NCBI RefSeq assembly: GCF_021278985.1
Contig: NZ_CP082833.1
Location: 5,146,001-5,210,000, forward strand
Origin: Citrobacter rodentium NBRC 105723 = DSM 16636
GTDB taxonomy: Bacteria; Pseudomonadota; Gammaproteobacteria; Enterobacterales; Enterobacteriaceae
Reading direction: 5' to 3'
DNA length: 64,000 bases
Positions within the stretch are counted from its first letter, which is position 1, and each line of letters starts with the position of its first letter. The notes below the pieces were generated by a model. That model searched no databases. It saw nothing but the letters and a program-made list of their open reading frames with translations, and was not told the DNA's origin. Both the position numbers and the translations under genes were made by a program. Positions 54,170 to 63,183 of this stretch are shown here, in pieces.

Positions 54170-56707
54170 ATGAAAGTCCCAAAAAGCAGACTGGCGGTAA
54201 TGCTCACTGCGCTGAGCATGGTGCCTAGTACTGAGGCAGTAAGTGTAAGTGGCACATCGGTTACTGTAACGGACGATCAAAGCACAACGCCCTATCAGAT
54301 TACCAGCAATGGGGAGTTAATTGTTGATGGTGGCTCTGTTGGCGCTCTCTCTGTGACTGATTCCACGCTTACTATTCATAAAGGCGGGACGTATGCGGGT
54401 AGTGACGTGCCGGCAGCTATTTATTCATCTAATTCAACTATTAACCTGGACGATGTCACTGCTACAACATCAAACACCCAGCAATCTGTTTTATCAGTTG
54501 CGAGCAATCTGACTATAGCTGGCAGTACGCTTACACAAAATGGTGGCAGTGCTGTCATTGGAATTAATAATGCAAATGCAACAGGCTCACCACAGACTCT
54601 CATTAGCAACTCAACATTAAACCTCGTGAATTCAAGTGGTAATGGCGGAGCCGTGGTTCTTGAATCAACATCTACATCCACTATTTCCGGTTCGGTAGTT
54701 AACAGTGCTTCAAACGGGATTAATTATATTAACGCCAGTGGTTCTTTGCTTGATACCACAGTAGATGCAGGAGGATATGGTATTCAGACGCAGGGCATTG
54801 CTTTTAACTATCTTCCAGCGAATGTGATTGTTCGCAATGCTATTATTACAGGGGCACAAGGCGGGGCGTTACTCTCTGATGGGGAACTCAATATTCAGTC
54901 ATCCAGCGTGTCCGGTACGGGAGAGGGTGCTAATGGCATTACCGCAGGCAGCAGAGGAGTAACAGAAACTCCCACGACGCTTGAGTTAATCTCCTCTCAG
55001 GTAAAAGGGAATAATAATGGGATCCTGATTACGCCGACCACTCCAGGTGGGAGTGACCATCAGGTTAACATGATAATTAATAATTCCGCGGTCACGGGAG
55101 AAACCGGTGCTGCCATCAGTGTAGAAAACATGACTGCTGACATATCCATTTTAAATGGAAGTTCATTTTCCGGCGGCGATAATATTTTGCTGAATAACAC
55201 AAATAATGGCAGTGCAAACGTAAGCGTAGAGAACGCTTCGCTGTCTGGTAATATCGTGACGGATAATAGCAGTACGACAACGGTTTCCTTATTACAAAAC
55301 GCTCAGTTAACCGGTTTGCTGACCGGTGCCACCTCTCTTAATTTAGGTGAAAATGCCGTATGGAATATTACTGGCAATGACAACCTGGGCGTACTTGCCG
55401 TCAATAATGGCGTGGTCAATTTCGGCACACCTGATACCGGGTTCAAAACTCTGACGGTGTCAACTCTGTCGGGAACGGGGCGTTTTCTGATGAACACGAA
55501 CCTTGCTGCAAATACCGGCGATTTATTGAACGTTACCGGTGAGGCGACGGGTACGCATACCCTTGCGATTGCCAATACAGGGAGCGAGCCTCAGTCAGGC
55601 GGTGAAGATTTACGGGTTGTACATACGGGGTCTGGTAACGCCGCATTCTCAGTCGAGGGTGGCAAAGTTGATGCCGGTGCGTGGCAATATTCTCTGTCAA
55701 AACAGGGAACGGACTGGTATCTGACCCAGGATAGCAACGGTGTGACTCCTCCGGATCCGGGCACTCCTGCACCATCAGAGAATGATCGCACTACTTCGGC
55801 TTCCACAGATGCCATGCTCAGTTTGGCATCTGCGCCAGTTGCTATTTTTAATGAGGAAATGCAAAGCCTGCGCTTCCGTCACGGTGATATACAGAGTAAT
55901 ACCCTTATCCCGGGCGGCGTTTGGGGGCGTGTTTTAGGGAGTGACAACCGTATAAGCGGGCCATACGGTTCCGCTTATAAACTTGGCCAGACCGGTATGG
56001 AGACCGGTGCTGATACGGTCATTGACGTCGATTCAGGACGCGTTGCGATTGGTGCCTTCGTCAGCTACACCAGCAACAAAATCTCTCATGCCCGTGGCGG
56101 GCAAAGCTCCGTGAACAGCACTGGAGGTGGGGTCTACGCGACATGGATGGCCGATTCCGGACTGTATGTAGATGCTGTCGCAAAATATAACCATTTCAGT
56201 ACGGATGTAAATGCGCGGATGGCGGATAGTACCCCCGTTAAAGGGCATTACAGCCAGGATGCATTTGGTGGATCTCTCGAGACCGGCAAGATATTTACAA
56301 CCCCTTCCCCTGTCTGGCTTCAGCCCTATATCCGTGCAACTGCGATGCAGGCCGGAGGAGAAGACGTAAAACTGGATAACGGGATGGAGACGAATATCGA
56401 CACGACAAACTCATTCCAGAGCGAGGCGGGAGTGATTGCAGGAGTTGATGTTTCAGTTGCAGGAAACACAGTAAAACCTTATATCAGCCTGGCGGTTAGC
56501 CATGAGTGGGTGGATAATAACCAGGTCACCATCAATGATACATGGAACTTCGATAACGATAGTTCTGGTACGATCGGAAAATATGGTGCGGGACTCTCTG
56601 CTCAGATATCTAAAAACGCTGGCGTCTGGCTTGAGGGTAAATATCAGAATGGCGAACATATCGAATCACCCATTACGGCCAATGCCGGCTTCAGAATAAC
56701 GTTCTAA
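54170..56707 (+). CDS. Autotransporter (type Va), AIDA-like, copy 3
   Basis: 845 residues from the ATG at 54170, chosen because GAGGGTG precedes it and a signal peptide (MKVPKSRLAVMLTALSMVPS, cleavage after TEA) follows; the frame runs open upstream to 53894 without a signal. The passenger (about 24-530) has many Ser/Asn/Thr-rich beta-helix repeats (STINLDDVTATTSNTQQSV, NGSSFSGGDNILLNNTNNGS). An autochaperone-like end (VDAGAWQYSLSKQGTDWYL), a short Pro linker (TPPDPGTPAPSEN) and a beta-barrel (RFRHGDIQSNTLIPGGVWGR) follow, ending FRITF. The barrel belongs to another branch from the two near 13-23 kb. A terminator lies downstream. Confidence 0.92.
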   Translation: MKVPKSRLAVMLTALSMVPSTEAVSVSGTSVTVTDDQSTTPYQITSNGELIVDGGSVGALSVTDSTLTIHKGGTYAGSDVPAAIYSSNSTINLDDVTATTSNTQQSVLSVASNLTIAGSTLTQNGGSAVIGINNANATGSPQTLISNSTLNLVNSSGNGGAVVLESTSTSTISGSVVNSASNGINYINASGSLLDTTVDAGGYGIQTQGIAFNYLPANVIVRNAIITGAQGGALLSDGELNIQSSSVSGTGEGANGITAGSRGVTETPTTLELISSQVKGNNNGILITPTTPGGSDHQVNMIINNSAVTGETGAAISVENMTADISILNGSSFSGGDNILLNNTNNGSANVSVENASLSGNIVTDNSSTTTVSLLQNAQLTGLLTGATSLNLGENAVWNITGNDNLGVLAVNNGVVNFGTPDTGFKTLTVSTLSGTGRFLMNTNLAANTGDLLNVTGEATGTHTLAIANTGSEPQSGGEDLRVVHTGSGNAAFSVEGGKVDAGAWQYSLSKQGTDWYLTQDSNGVTPPDPGTPAPSENDRTTSASTDAMLSLASAPVAIFNEEMQSLRFRHGDIQSNTLIPGGVWGRVLGSDNRISGPYGSAYKLGQTGMETGADTVIDVDSGRVAIGAFVSYTSNKISHARGGQSSVNSTGGGVYATWMADSGLYVDAVAKYNHFSTDVNARMADSTPVKGHYSQDAFGGSLETGKIFTTPSPVWLQPYIRATAMQAGGEDVKLDNGMETNIDTTNSFQSEAGVIAGVDVSVAGNTVKPYISLAVSHEWVDNNQVTINDTWNFDNDSSGTIGKYGAGLSAQISKNAGVWLEGKYQNGEHIESPITANAGFRITF

Positions 56708-56785
56708 GCAACCTACACGCGCAAATCCCGTCCCTGCAGCGGGTTTTGCTCTTCACATTTGCAGATGAGAATATTCGTAAGAAAG

Positions 56786-56820
56786 AAGATTGCCCGGCGT
56801 GATCGAGCGGGCAATCTTTT
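56786..56820. terminator. Bidirectional rho-independent terminator between autotransporter 3 and puuB
   Basis: An 11-bp stem AAGATTGCCCG/CGGGCAATCTT with an 11-base loop is followed by TT(C) on the plus strand and by TTCTTTCTT on the minus strand, serving both converging genes. Confidence 0.85.
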
Positions 56821-56891
56821 CATAAGCAACTTTAAGGTCAAATATTGCTCATGATTGCAGACCTTTACGTTGTTATCGTTAATCGAAGTAA

Positions 56892-58172
56892 TCACACACC
56901 CAGACGATCGCGCAGACTGTAATAGGCTGCCCCCATGGCGGTGAATGGCACCCGCAGGGTCCGGCCCCCCGGGAATGGGTAGTGTGGCAGGTTGGCAAAG
57001 GCATCAAAGCGCTCGGCATCACCACGCAGGAGTTCAGAAATAAGACGTCCCGCCAGATGGGTACAGGTCACACCGTGGCCACTATATCCCTGCATGTAAT
57101 AGATATTTTTATCCAGACGACCGAACTGAGGCATGCGGGATAAGGTGAGCAGGAAGTTGCCAGTCCAGCGATAGTCAACCTTAACGCCCTTCAACTGCGG
57201 GAAAGTTTTGAGCATCTTCGGCAAAACTAAACGCTCGACATCATCAGGGTCACGTGCCCCGTAAACTACGCCCCCGCCGTACAGCAGACGGTTGTCGGCA
57301 GTCAGGCGATAGTAATCCAGCAGATAGTTACAATCTTCCACGCAGTAGTTGTTCGGGATCAGCGAGCGAGCCAACTTATCGGACAGAGGCTCAGTCGTAA
57401 TGACCTGCGTACCGCACGGCATGCTGCGTTTAGCCAGAGCCGGCTCCACCTGATCGCCAAGATAGGCATTACCGGCGACAATGACGTATTTCGCCGTCAC
57501 CTTTCCCTGCGCTGTCGTCACCACGGCAGGTGACGTGTGCTGAATGCTGGTCACGGCCGAAAGTTCATACACGCGGCCACTGTTCAGACGAATAGCATCA
57601 GCTTCACCAATGGCCAGGTTCAGGGGATGGATATGACCGCCGCTGTGGTCCAGCAGTGCCCCGGTATAACGATCGCTGTCTACTTCTCGACGAATAGCTT
57701 TTTCATCCAAAAGCTCAAGCTGCTTATTACCATAACGCTCCCAGTTCTCTTTCTGCTCTTCGAGAGTGGTAAGTTGCTTGTGGTTCATCGCGACAAACAG
57801 GCCGCCCGGTCGGTAGTCGCATTCAATCTGATAGCGCTGAATGCGTTCGCGAATAATCTCGCCGCCCTCAAACATCATGCTGCCGAGCATTCTTGCCGTG
57901 TCCATACCGTATGTTCTTTCAATAACATCGATATCGCGACTGTAAGAGTTAACCAGTTGCCCGCCGTTGCGCCCGCTGGCGCCGAAACCGATACGTGCGC
58001 CTTCCAGCAGCACGACATCGTATCCGGCTTCAGCCAGGTGCAGGGCAGATGAGAGGCCTGTATACCCCCCACCCACGATACAGACATCGCAGTCTATCGA
58101 TTCGTTTAGCGTCGGGAACGGCGTATATTTATTGGCGCTGGCAGCATAATAACTGGTTGTATGTTCGGTCAT
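56892..58172 (-). CDS. puuB: PuuB, gamma-glutamylputrescine oxidase
   Basis: Oxidises gamma-glutamylputrescine to gamma-glutamyl-gamma-aminobutyraldehyde, H2O2 and ammonia; FAD-dependent DAO-family enzyme. 426 residues, the E. coli length. Rossmann FAD motif CDVCIVGGGYTGLSSALHLA near residue 30; FGASGRNGGQLVNSYSRDID; LLYGGGVVYGARDPDD; C-terminal RVPFTAMGAAYYSLRDRLGV. It follows puuC by 2 bases. In E. coli puuE comes next, but here a terminator and an autotransporter follow. Confidence 0.97.
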   Translation of the reverse strand: MTEHTTSYYAASANKYTPFPTLNESIDCDVCIVGGGYTGLSSALHLAEAGYDVVLLEGARIGFGASGRNGGQLVNSYSRDIDVIERTYGMDTARMLGSMMFEGGEIIRERIQRYQIECDYRPGGLFVAMNHKQLTTLEEQKENWERYGNKQLELLDEKAIRREVDSDRYTGALLDHSGGHIHPLNLAIGEADAIRLNSGRVYELSAVTSIQHTSPAVVTTAQGKVTAKYVIVAGNAYLGDQVEPALAKRSMPCGTQVITTEPLSDKLARSLIPNNYCVEDCNYLLDYYRLTADNRLLYGGGVVYGARDPDDVERLVLPKMLKTFPQLKGVKVDYRWTGNFLLTLSRMPQFGRLDKNIYYMQGYSGHGVTCTHLAGRLISELLRGDAERFDAFANLPHYPFPGGRTLRVPFTAMGAAYYSLRDRLGV

Positions 58173-58174
58173 GA

Positions 58175-59662
58175 TTAAGCCTCCAGGCTGATCCAGATAG
58201 TTTTGATTTCAGTGAATTTATCAAGGGCATGAAGTGATTTGTCGCGACCATTGCCGCTCTGCTTATAACCGCCGAACGGCACCGTCATATCACCGTCGTT
58301 ATAGTTGTTCACGAACACCGAGCCTGCCTTCAGGCGGCGGCTCAGGCGGTGGGCACGGGATAAGTCCCGCGTCCATACTGCCGCCCCCAATCCATACTGA
58401 CTGTTATTGGCAAGCGCCAGCGCTTGCTCTTCGGACGTAAAGCGAGTCACCACCAGTACCGGGCCGAAAATTTCCTCCTGGCTCAAACGGTCTTCCGGGT
58501 CAACATCCACGAAAATAGTCGGACCGATTGCCGCGGGCCAGGCTGTTTGACGGCCATCAACGAGTAGCTGGCCTTTTTGCTCGCCATCACGAATAAAGGA
58601 GTGAACGGTATCGGCGTGAGCACTGTCGATGAGGGTACCCATCGTCGTGGACGGGTCGAGAGGATGGCCCGGCTGCCAATGAGAGATTTGCTGCTGCAAA
58701 AGGTTTAAAAACTCATCAGCAATGCTATCTTCAAGCAGCAATCGGGTACCGGCAATACACACCTGCCCCTGGTTATAGAAAATACCGCTGGCGGTGGCGC
58801 TGACCGCCTGTTGCAGATCCGGACAGTCGGCGAAGACAATATTCGCACTTTTACCACCCGCTTCCAGCCAGACGCGTTTCATATTACTATCGCCCGCGTC
58901 TTTAAGAAGCTGCTTGCCGGTACGTGTAGAACCGGTGAAAGCAATAACATCGATATCCGGATGTCGTGAAAGCGCCTGTCCGGCTTCATGTCCGAAGCCG
59001 CTGACCACATTCAGGACGCCGTCGGGGATACCGGCTTCTTTAGCCAGACCGGCCAGACGCAGTGCCGTGAGCGGCGATTTTTCCGACGGCTTCAAAATAA
59101 CGCTGTTACCGGCAGCAAGCGCGGGACCCAGCTTCCAGCAGGTTAGCAGCAACGGGAAATTCCACGGTACAATGGCGGCCACTACGCCAACCGGTTCTCG
59201 CACAATCATTGCCAGTTCCTGGCTGCCTGTCGTGGCCACTTCGCCATAAACTTTATCAAGCGCTTCAGCGTACCAGCGAATGGCCCGGGCCGCGCCAGGG
59301 ACATCGTCGCGCAGACTGTGACGAATGGGTTTCCCGGTATCCAGCGTTTCCAGCAGCGCCAGCTCTTCCGCATTGGCTTCAATTAAATCCGCGAGTTTAT
59401 TTAATGCGGCTTTACGTTTTGCCGGTGCTGCATTTGACCAGACGCCGCTTTCAAATACGGCGCGAGCGCCTTTTACCGCAAAATCAATATCGGCGCTTTT
59501 CCCCCGTGCAATGTTCGCCAGCGGAACCTCACTGAACGGGTCAATAGTTTCAAAGGTGGTGCCGTCGGCCGCGGCACAATATTCACCATTAATAAATAAG
59601 CGAGTTTCTAAGGCGAGATTTAACGCTTTATCCTGCCAGTAAGCCAGATGATGAAAATTCAT
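58175..59662 (-). CDS. puuC: PuuC, gamma-glutamyl-gamma-aminobutyraldehyde dehydrogenase
   Basis: NAD(P)-dependent oxidation of the aldehyde made by PuuB. 495 residues, the E. coli length, of the aldehyde dehydrogenase superfamily: cofactor loop VAFTG (IDVIAFTGSTRTGKQLL), catalytic Glu in WLEAGGKSANIVF, and catalytic Cys in FYNQGQVCIAGTRLL (near residue 302). A 220-bp gap precedes it (after puuR) and may hold its own promoter. No defects are seen. Confidence 0.97.
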   Translation of the reverse strand: MNFHHLAYWQDKALNLALETRLFINGEYCAAADGTTFETIDPFSEVPLANIARGKSADIDFAVKGARAVFESGVWSNAAPAKRKAALNKLADLIEANAEELALLETLDTGKPIRHSLRDDVPGAARAIRWYAEALDKVYGEVATTGSQELAMIVREPVGVVAAIVPWNFPLLLTCWKLGPALAAGNSVILKPSEKSPLTALRLAGLAKEAGIPDGVLNVVSGFGHEAGQALSRHPDIDVIAFTGSTRTGKQLLKDAGDSNMKRVWLEAGGKSANIVFADCPDLQQAVSATASGIFYNQGQVCIAGTRLLLEDSIADEFLNLLQQQISHWQPGHPLDPSTTMGTLIDSAHADTVHSFIRDGEQKGQLLVDGRQTAWPAAIGPTIFVDVDPEDRLSQEEIFGPVLVVTRFTSEEQALALANNSQYGLGAAVWTRDLSRAHRLSRRLKAGSVFVNNYNDGDMTVPFGGYKQSGNGRDKSLHALDKFTEIKTIWISLEA

Positions 59663-59882
59663 TTTGACTCCTGTTTCATGTAGTTAGAGAAATTTGTTCG
59701 TTGAATTCTGGACGACAGCAGTCCGCAGAGCGCTGTGGATAATTAATCCATCATTGCGCTCATACATTGTTATTTATTTGAATACTTTTCTTACCCCGCC
59801 GCGAATGACATCCCGACGGGATAAGGTCTTCTTTGCTGCTGCAAATAACAGATAGTCTGTCAGTCGCTATAGCAAAGAGAGA

Positions 59883-60440
59883 TTAAAACGTAGTAGGCGT
59901 ATGGGCACTGATAATACGGCAGACGCCTGCCGACGTATTGCTGAAGCTGTGTGGTATACCCGTGTTAATGGCATAGCTCTGCCCAGCAACCAGATGATAT
60001 GTCTGACCGTTAACAGTCAAAACAATTTCACCTTCCAGTACGGTGCCTATCTCCTCACCCTGGTGCTTTATTCTCTCACCGGTCGTGGTTCCCGGCTGAT
60101 ATGTTTCAAAAATCATTGCCAGCGTGCGATTAGGGTTCCCGTTATGAACCAGCTTCATCGACACCCCCTGACTGCCTATTTCAATCAGGTCATCCTGATT
60201 AATGACCACCTGCGGCTCGTCAGGTTTTTCCGGCTCGGAAAAAAACTCCGAGAGTGACAGACCATAAACTTTCAGCAGCTTTTGGAGAGTACTGATCGCC
60301 GGGCTGACTTTATCCTGCTCAATCGTGCTGATGGCACTATGCGTCAATCCAGAGAGTTCAGCGGCCCGACGTTGTGAAAGCCCCTGTTTCTGGCGGATTT
60401 CCGACAACCGTTTTCCTGGCGCCAGTCCGTCATCACTCAT
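59883..60440 (-). CDS. puuR: PuuR, repressor of putrescine utilisation
   Basis: Represses the puu genes and is relieved by putrescine. 185 residues from the ATG at 60440 (the frame has another ATG three codons upstream, but that one directly abuts the AAGGA). XRE-type helix-turn-helix at the N-terminus (LSEIRQKQGLSQRRAAELSG, THSAISTIEQDKVSPAISTL), then a cupin domain (GERIKHQGEEIGTVLEGEIV, INTGIPHSFSN) that binds the inducer. Matches E. coli PuuR almost throughout. Two likely operators lie between puuD and puuA. Confidence 0.97.
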   Translation of the reverse strand: MSDDGLAPGKRLSEIRQKQGLSQRRAAELSGLTHSAISTIEQDKVSPAISTLQKLLKVYGLSLSEFFSEPEKPDEPQVVINQDDLIEIGSQGVSMKLVHNGNPNRTLAMIFETYQPGTTTGERIKHQGEEIGTVLEGEIVLTVNGQTYHLVAGQSYAINTGIPHSFSNTSAGVCRIISAHTPTTF

Positions 60441-60466
60441 AATATACATTTCCTTAACTGTAGAGG

Positions 60467-61231
60467 TCAGAGTCGCTGTTTTTCAGCGATATGGTTCTTA
60501 CATGCGGTAATAAAGCCATCGAACAATATACGCGAAAGAGCGTACTCGCTACTGTTCCATTCCGGATGCCACTGCACGCCCAGAGCAAATGGGTAATCGT
60601 TAACACTAACAGCCTCTATCACGCCATCCGGCGCTCGTGCTTCAACCCTTAATCGAGGGCTAACAACCTTAGCTCCCTGTCCATGCAGTGAATTTACCCA
60701 AAAATTACTACAGTCTGGTAACAGCCGTGATAATAAACCGCCTTCTATCACCTGAACCTCATGCGAAGGCGCGTACTGCTGCTCCACCGGCAGTTCAGGG
60801 TCTTCCCGGTGCTCCAGTAAATCAGGCTCTTCGCACAGTTTGCGGTGCAATGAGCCCCCCGTCGCAACAACCATTTCCTGCAGCCCACGGCAAATGGCGA
60901 AAATGGGGATGCGCCTTTCGAGTGCGGCGTTAATCAGCGCCATGCTCAGAAGATCTCGCCCAGGATCGGCGTCAGGCTCATCGCCATTTTCACCATAAAG
61001 GTGCGGCTGCACATTGCTGGGGCTACCTGGCAGGTAGATCCCGTCGAGTTTTGGGAGAAGTTCATTAAGTAATTCCGGCTCTGCCAGTGCGTGTGGCAGC
61101 GCAATGGGTAGACCACCTGCACGAATAATGGCATTCAGATACTTTTCCTGCAGCGTTTGGGTCTCATGACCCTTAAGCCTGTTTCTGCACATCACAATAC
61201 CGATAACCGGCCTGTACATTATATTTTCCAT
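60467..61231 (-). CDS. puuD: PuuD, gamma-glutamyl-GABA hydrolase
   Basis: Hydrolyses gamma-glutamyl-GABA to glutamate and GABA; class I glutamine amidotransferase-like enzyme. 254 residues from the ATG at 61231 (GAGGG upstream), the E. coli length. Catalytic triad C114 (AICRGLQEM), H222 and E224 (WHPEWNSSEY). First gene of puuDRCB, divergent from puuA. Confidence 0.97.
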   Translation of the reverse strand: MENIMYRPVIGIVMCRNRLKGHETQTLQEKYLNAIIRAGGLPIALPHALAEPELLNELLPKLDGIYLPGSPSNVQPHLYGENGDEPDADPGRDLLSMALINAALERRIPIFAICRGLQEMVVATGGSLHRKLCEEPDLLEHREDPELPVEQQYAPSHEVQVIEGGLLSRLLPDCSNFWVNSLHGQGAKVVSPRLRVEARAPDGVIEAVSVNDYPFALGVQWHPEWNSSEYALSRILFDGFITACKNHIAEKQRL

Positions 61232-61290
61232 GATCGCCCTCACAAAGTGGACTAAATTATAGCCATTACTGCGTTTAATATGACCTTTCT

Positions 61291-61305
61291 GTTCAATATT
61301 TTTTC
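61291..61305 (-). promoter_or_regulatory. Probable PuuR operator (puuD side)
   Basis: TGTTCAATATTTTTT matches the complement of the known PuuR 15-mer (TGTTCATTATATTTT) at 13 of 15 bases and lies 60 bp upstream of the puuD start in the divergent control region. Confidence 0.6.
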
Positions 61306-61384
61306 AATCTAGCAACACATTTTCGTACTTGCAACTCAATATTAACATTTGACAAACATTTTGTTTGCATGCAGATTCGTATTA

Positions 61385-61399
61385 TGGTCATTATATTTT
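61385..61399 (-). promoter_or_regulatory. Probable PuuR operator (puuA side)
   Basis: TGGTCATTATATTTT matches the complement of the PuuR 15-mer at 14 of 15 bases. It lies 45 bp upstream of the puuA start and overlaps an AT-rich promoter region, so bound PuuR would block puuA. Confidence 0.75.
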
Positions 61400-61443
61400 A
61401 CACCTTCAGTACCGGTGAAAAACTAAACCTAAGGCGAAGAATC

Positions 61444-62862
61444 ATGGAAACTAATATCGTTGAAGTTGAAAGCTATGTTCAGCAGTCAGAAGAGAGACGG
61501 GTTAGCGCGTTTGCGCAGGAAGTTAAATGTTACCTTGAACAGTATCCCAACACACAGTATGTCGATGTGCTCCTCACCGACCTGAACGGTTGCTTCCGCG
61601 GGAAGCGCATTCCGGTATCTGGCCTGCGGAAACTCGAAAAAGGCTGCTATTTTCCTGCATCCGTATTTGCCATGGATATCCTGGGCAATGTAGTGGAAGA
61701 GGCAGGACTCGGTCAGGATGTGGGCGAACCCGACCGCACCTGCGTGCCGGTACTGGGAACCTTAACCCCTTCCACTGCTGACCCTGAATATATTGGGCAG
61801 ATGTTACTTACCATGATTGATGAAGATGGCGCTCCCTTTGACGTTGAACCGCGGAACGTTCTTAACCGCCTGTGGCAGCAGCTGCGCCAGCGCGGACTGT
61901 TCCCGGTAGTAGCGGTAGAGCTGGAGTTCTATTTACTTGACCGCAAGCGCGATGCCGAAGGCTATCTGCAGCCCCCTTGCGCACCGGGCACCGATGACCG
62001 GAATACCCAGAGCCAGGTCTATTCCGTTGATAACCTCAATCACTTCGCCGACGTGCTCAACGACATTGATGAAATAGCGCAGCTACAAAAGATCCCTGCC
62101 GATGGTGCAGTTGCTGAAGCTTCTCCTGGCCAGTTTGAAATCAATCTCTACCATACCGATAACGTACTCGATGCCTGTGACGATGCGTTAGCCCTCAAAC
62201 GGCTGGTGCGTCTGATGGCGGAAAAACATAAGATGCACGCCACTTTTATGGCCAAGCCCTATGAAGAACATGCCGGTAGCGGTATGCACATCCACATCAG
62301 CCTGCTGAACAATCGTGGCGATAATGCCTTTTCCGACAAGGATGGCGAGGATTCTGCACTGCTTAAAAAAGCCCTGTCAGGGATGATCGATTTAATGCCT
62401 TCGTCCATGGCGCTACTGGCGCCGAACGTTAACTCATATCGCCGCTTCCAGCCGGGGATGTACGTCCCGACTCAGGCATCCTGGGGCCACAATAACCGTA
62501 CGGTTGCCCTGCGCATCCCCTGTGGCGATCGTCAAAACCACCGGGTTGAGTATCGTGTAGCTGGGGCTGACGCCAATCCGTATCTGGTGATGGCGACAAT
62601 TTTTGCCGGCATTCTGCACGGTCTTGATAATGATCTGCCGCTGCAGAAAGAGGTGGAAGGCAATGGTCTGGTGCAGGAAGGTTTGCCCTTCCCAATCCGC
62701 CAGAGCGATGCGCTGTGGGAATTTATGCAAAATGACCACCTTCGCCACTATCTGGGTGAACGTTTTTGCCACGTATACCACGCATGTAAGAACGATGAAT
62801 TGTTGCAATTTGAGCGGCTTATCACAGATACAGAAATTGAGTGGATGTTGAAAAATGCATAG
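61444..62862 (+). CDS. puuA: PuuA, gamma-glutamylputrescine synthetase
   Basis: Joins glutamate and putrescine with ATP, the first step of the Puu pathway; glutamine-synthetase fold. 472 residues from the ATG at 61444 (TAAGGCGAAG upstream), equal to E. coli PuuA. VDVLLTDLNGCFRGKRIPV near the start, ATP/metal parts VELEFYLLDR, ASPGQFEINLYHTDN, GSGMHIHISL and NNRTVALRIPCGDRQNHRVE are conserved. puuP follows after 310 bases. Confidence 0.98.
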   Translation: METNIVEVESYVQQSEERRVSAFAQEVKCYLEQYPNTQYVDVLLTDLNGCFRGKRIPVSGLRKLEKGCYFPASVFAMDILGNVVEEAGLGQDVGEPDRTCVPVLGTLTPSTADPEYIGQMLLTMIDEDGAPFDVEPRNVLNRLWQQLRQRGLFPVVAVELEFYLLDRKRDAEGYLQPPCAPGTDDRNTQSQVYSVDNLNHFADVLNDIDEIAQLQKIPADGAVAEASPGQFEINLYHTDNVLDACDDALALKRLVRLMAEKHKMHATFMAKPYEEHAGSGMHIHISLLNNRGDNAFSDKDGEDSALLKKALSGMIDLMPSSMALLAPNVNSYRRFQPGMYVPTQASWGHNNRTVALRIPCGDRQNHRVEYRVAGADANPYLVMATIFAGILHGLDNDLPLQKEVEGNGLVQEGLPFPIRQSDALWEFMQNDHLRHYLGERFCHVYHACKNDELLQFERLITDTEIEWMLKNA

Positions 62863-63006
62863 CGCCTTTAACAGGGCCGTAATAACGGGCTAAGGGGATC
62901 CTGGTCTGACATTTTCTGGTAATCCAGACATTTCCCGTATGTCGCGTTATGGAACTCTGGCGGCAACGGGTTACCGTAACGATTAATTTTGTGACGAGGA
63001 AATGAG

Positions 63007-63183
63007 ATGATACCGATGATGACGTTTTCCCAGGGAGAAGGAGGCAGCGAACGTGAAATCCTGGCGGCTCGCTGCGCCCTATTGACTATTACGCTCTTGC
63101 TTCCTCTGCTAAACAGGTTTGATTTCAGGTCGACGCGATCAAAAACCCCGTTGCGCAGTGGAGGTCAAGCCAATGGCCACTAA
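63007..63183 (+). CDS. Possible 58-residue leader ORF overlapping the puuP start
   Basis: MIPMMTFSQGEGGSEREILA with a GAGGAA about 6 bases before the ATG, a short hydrophobic centre (ALLTITLLLPLLN), and a stop (TAA 63181-63183) 8 bases beyond the puuP ATG in another frame. Termination there could couple to puuP translation. I do not recognise the protein, and chance occurrence is quite possible; the puuP ribosome-binding site GGAGG sits inside it. Confidence 0.3.
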   Translation: MIPMMTFSQGEGGSEREILAARCALLTITLLLPLLNRFDFRSTRSKTPLRSGGQANGH

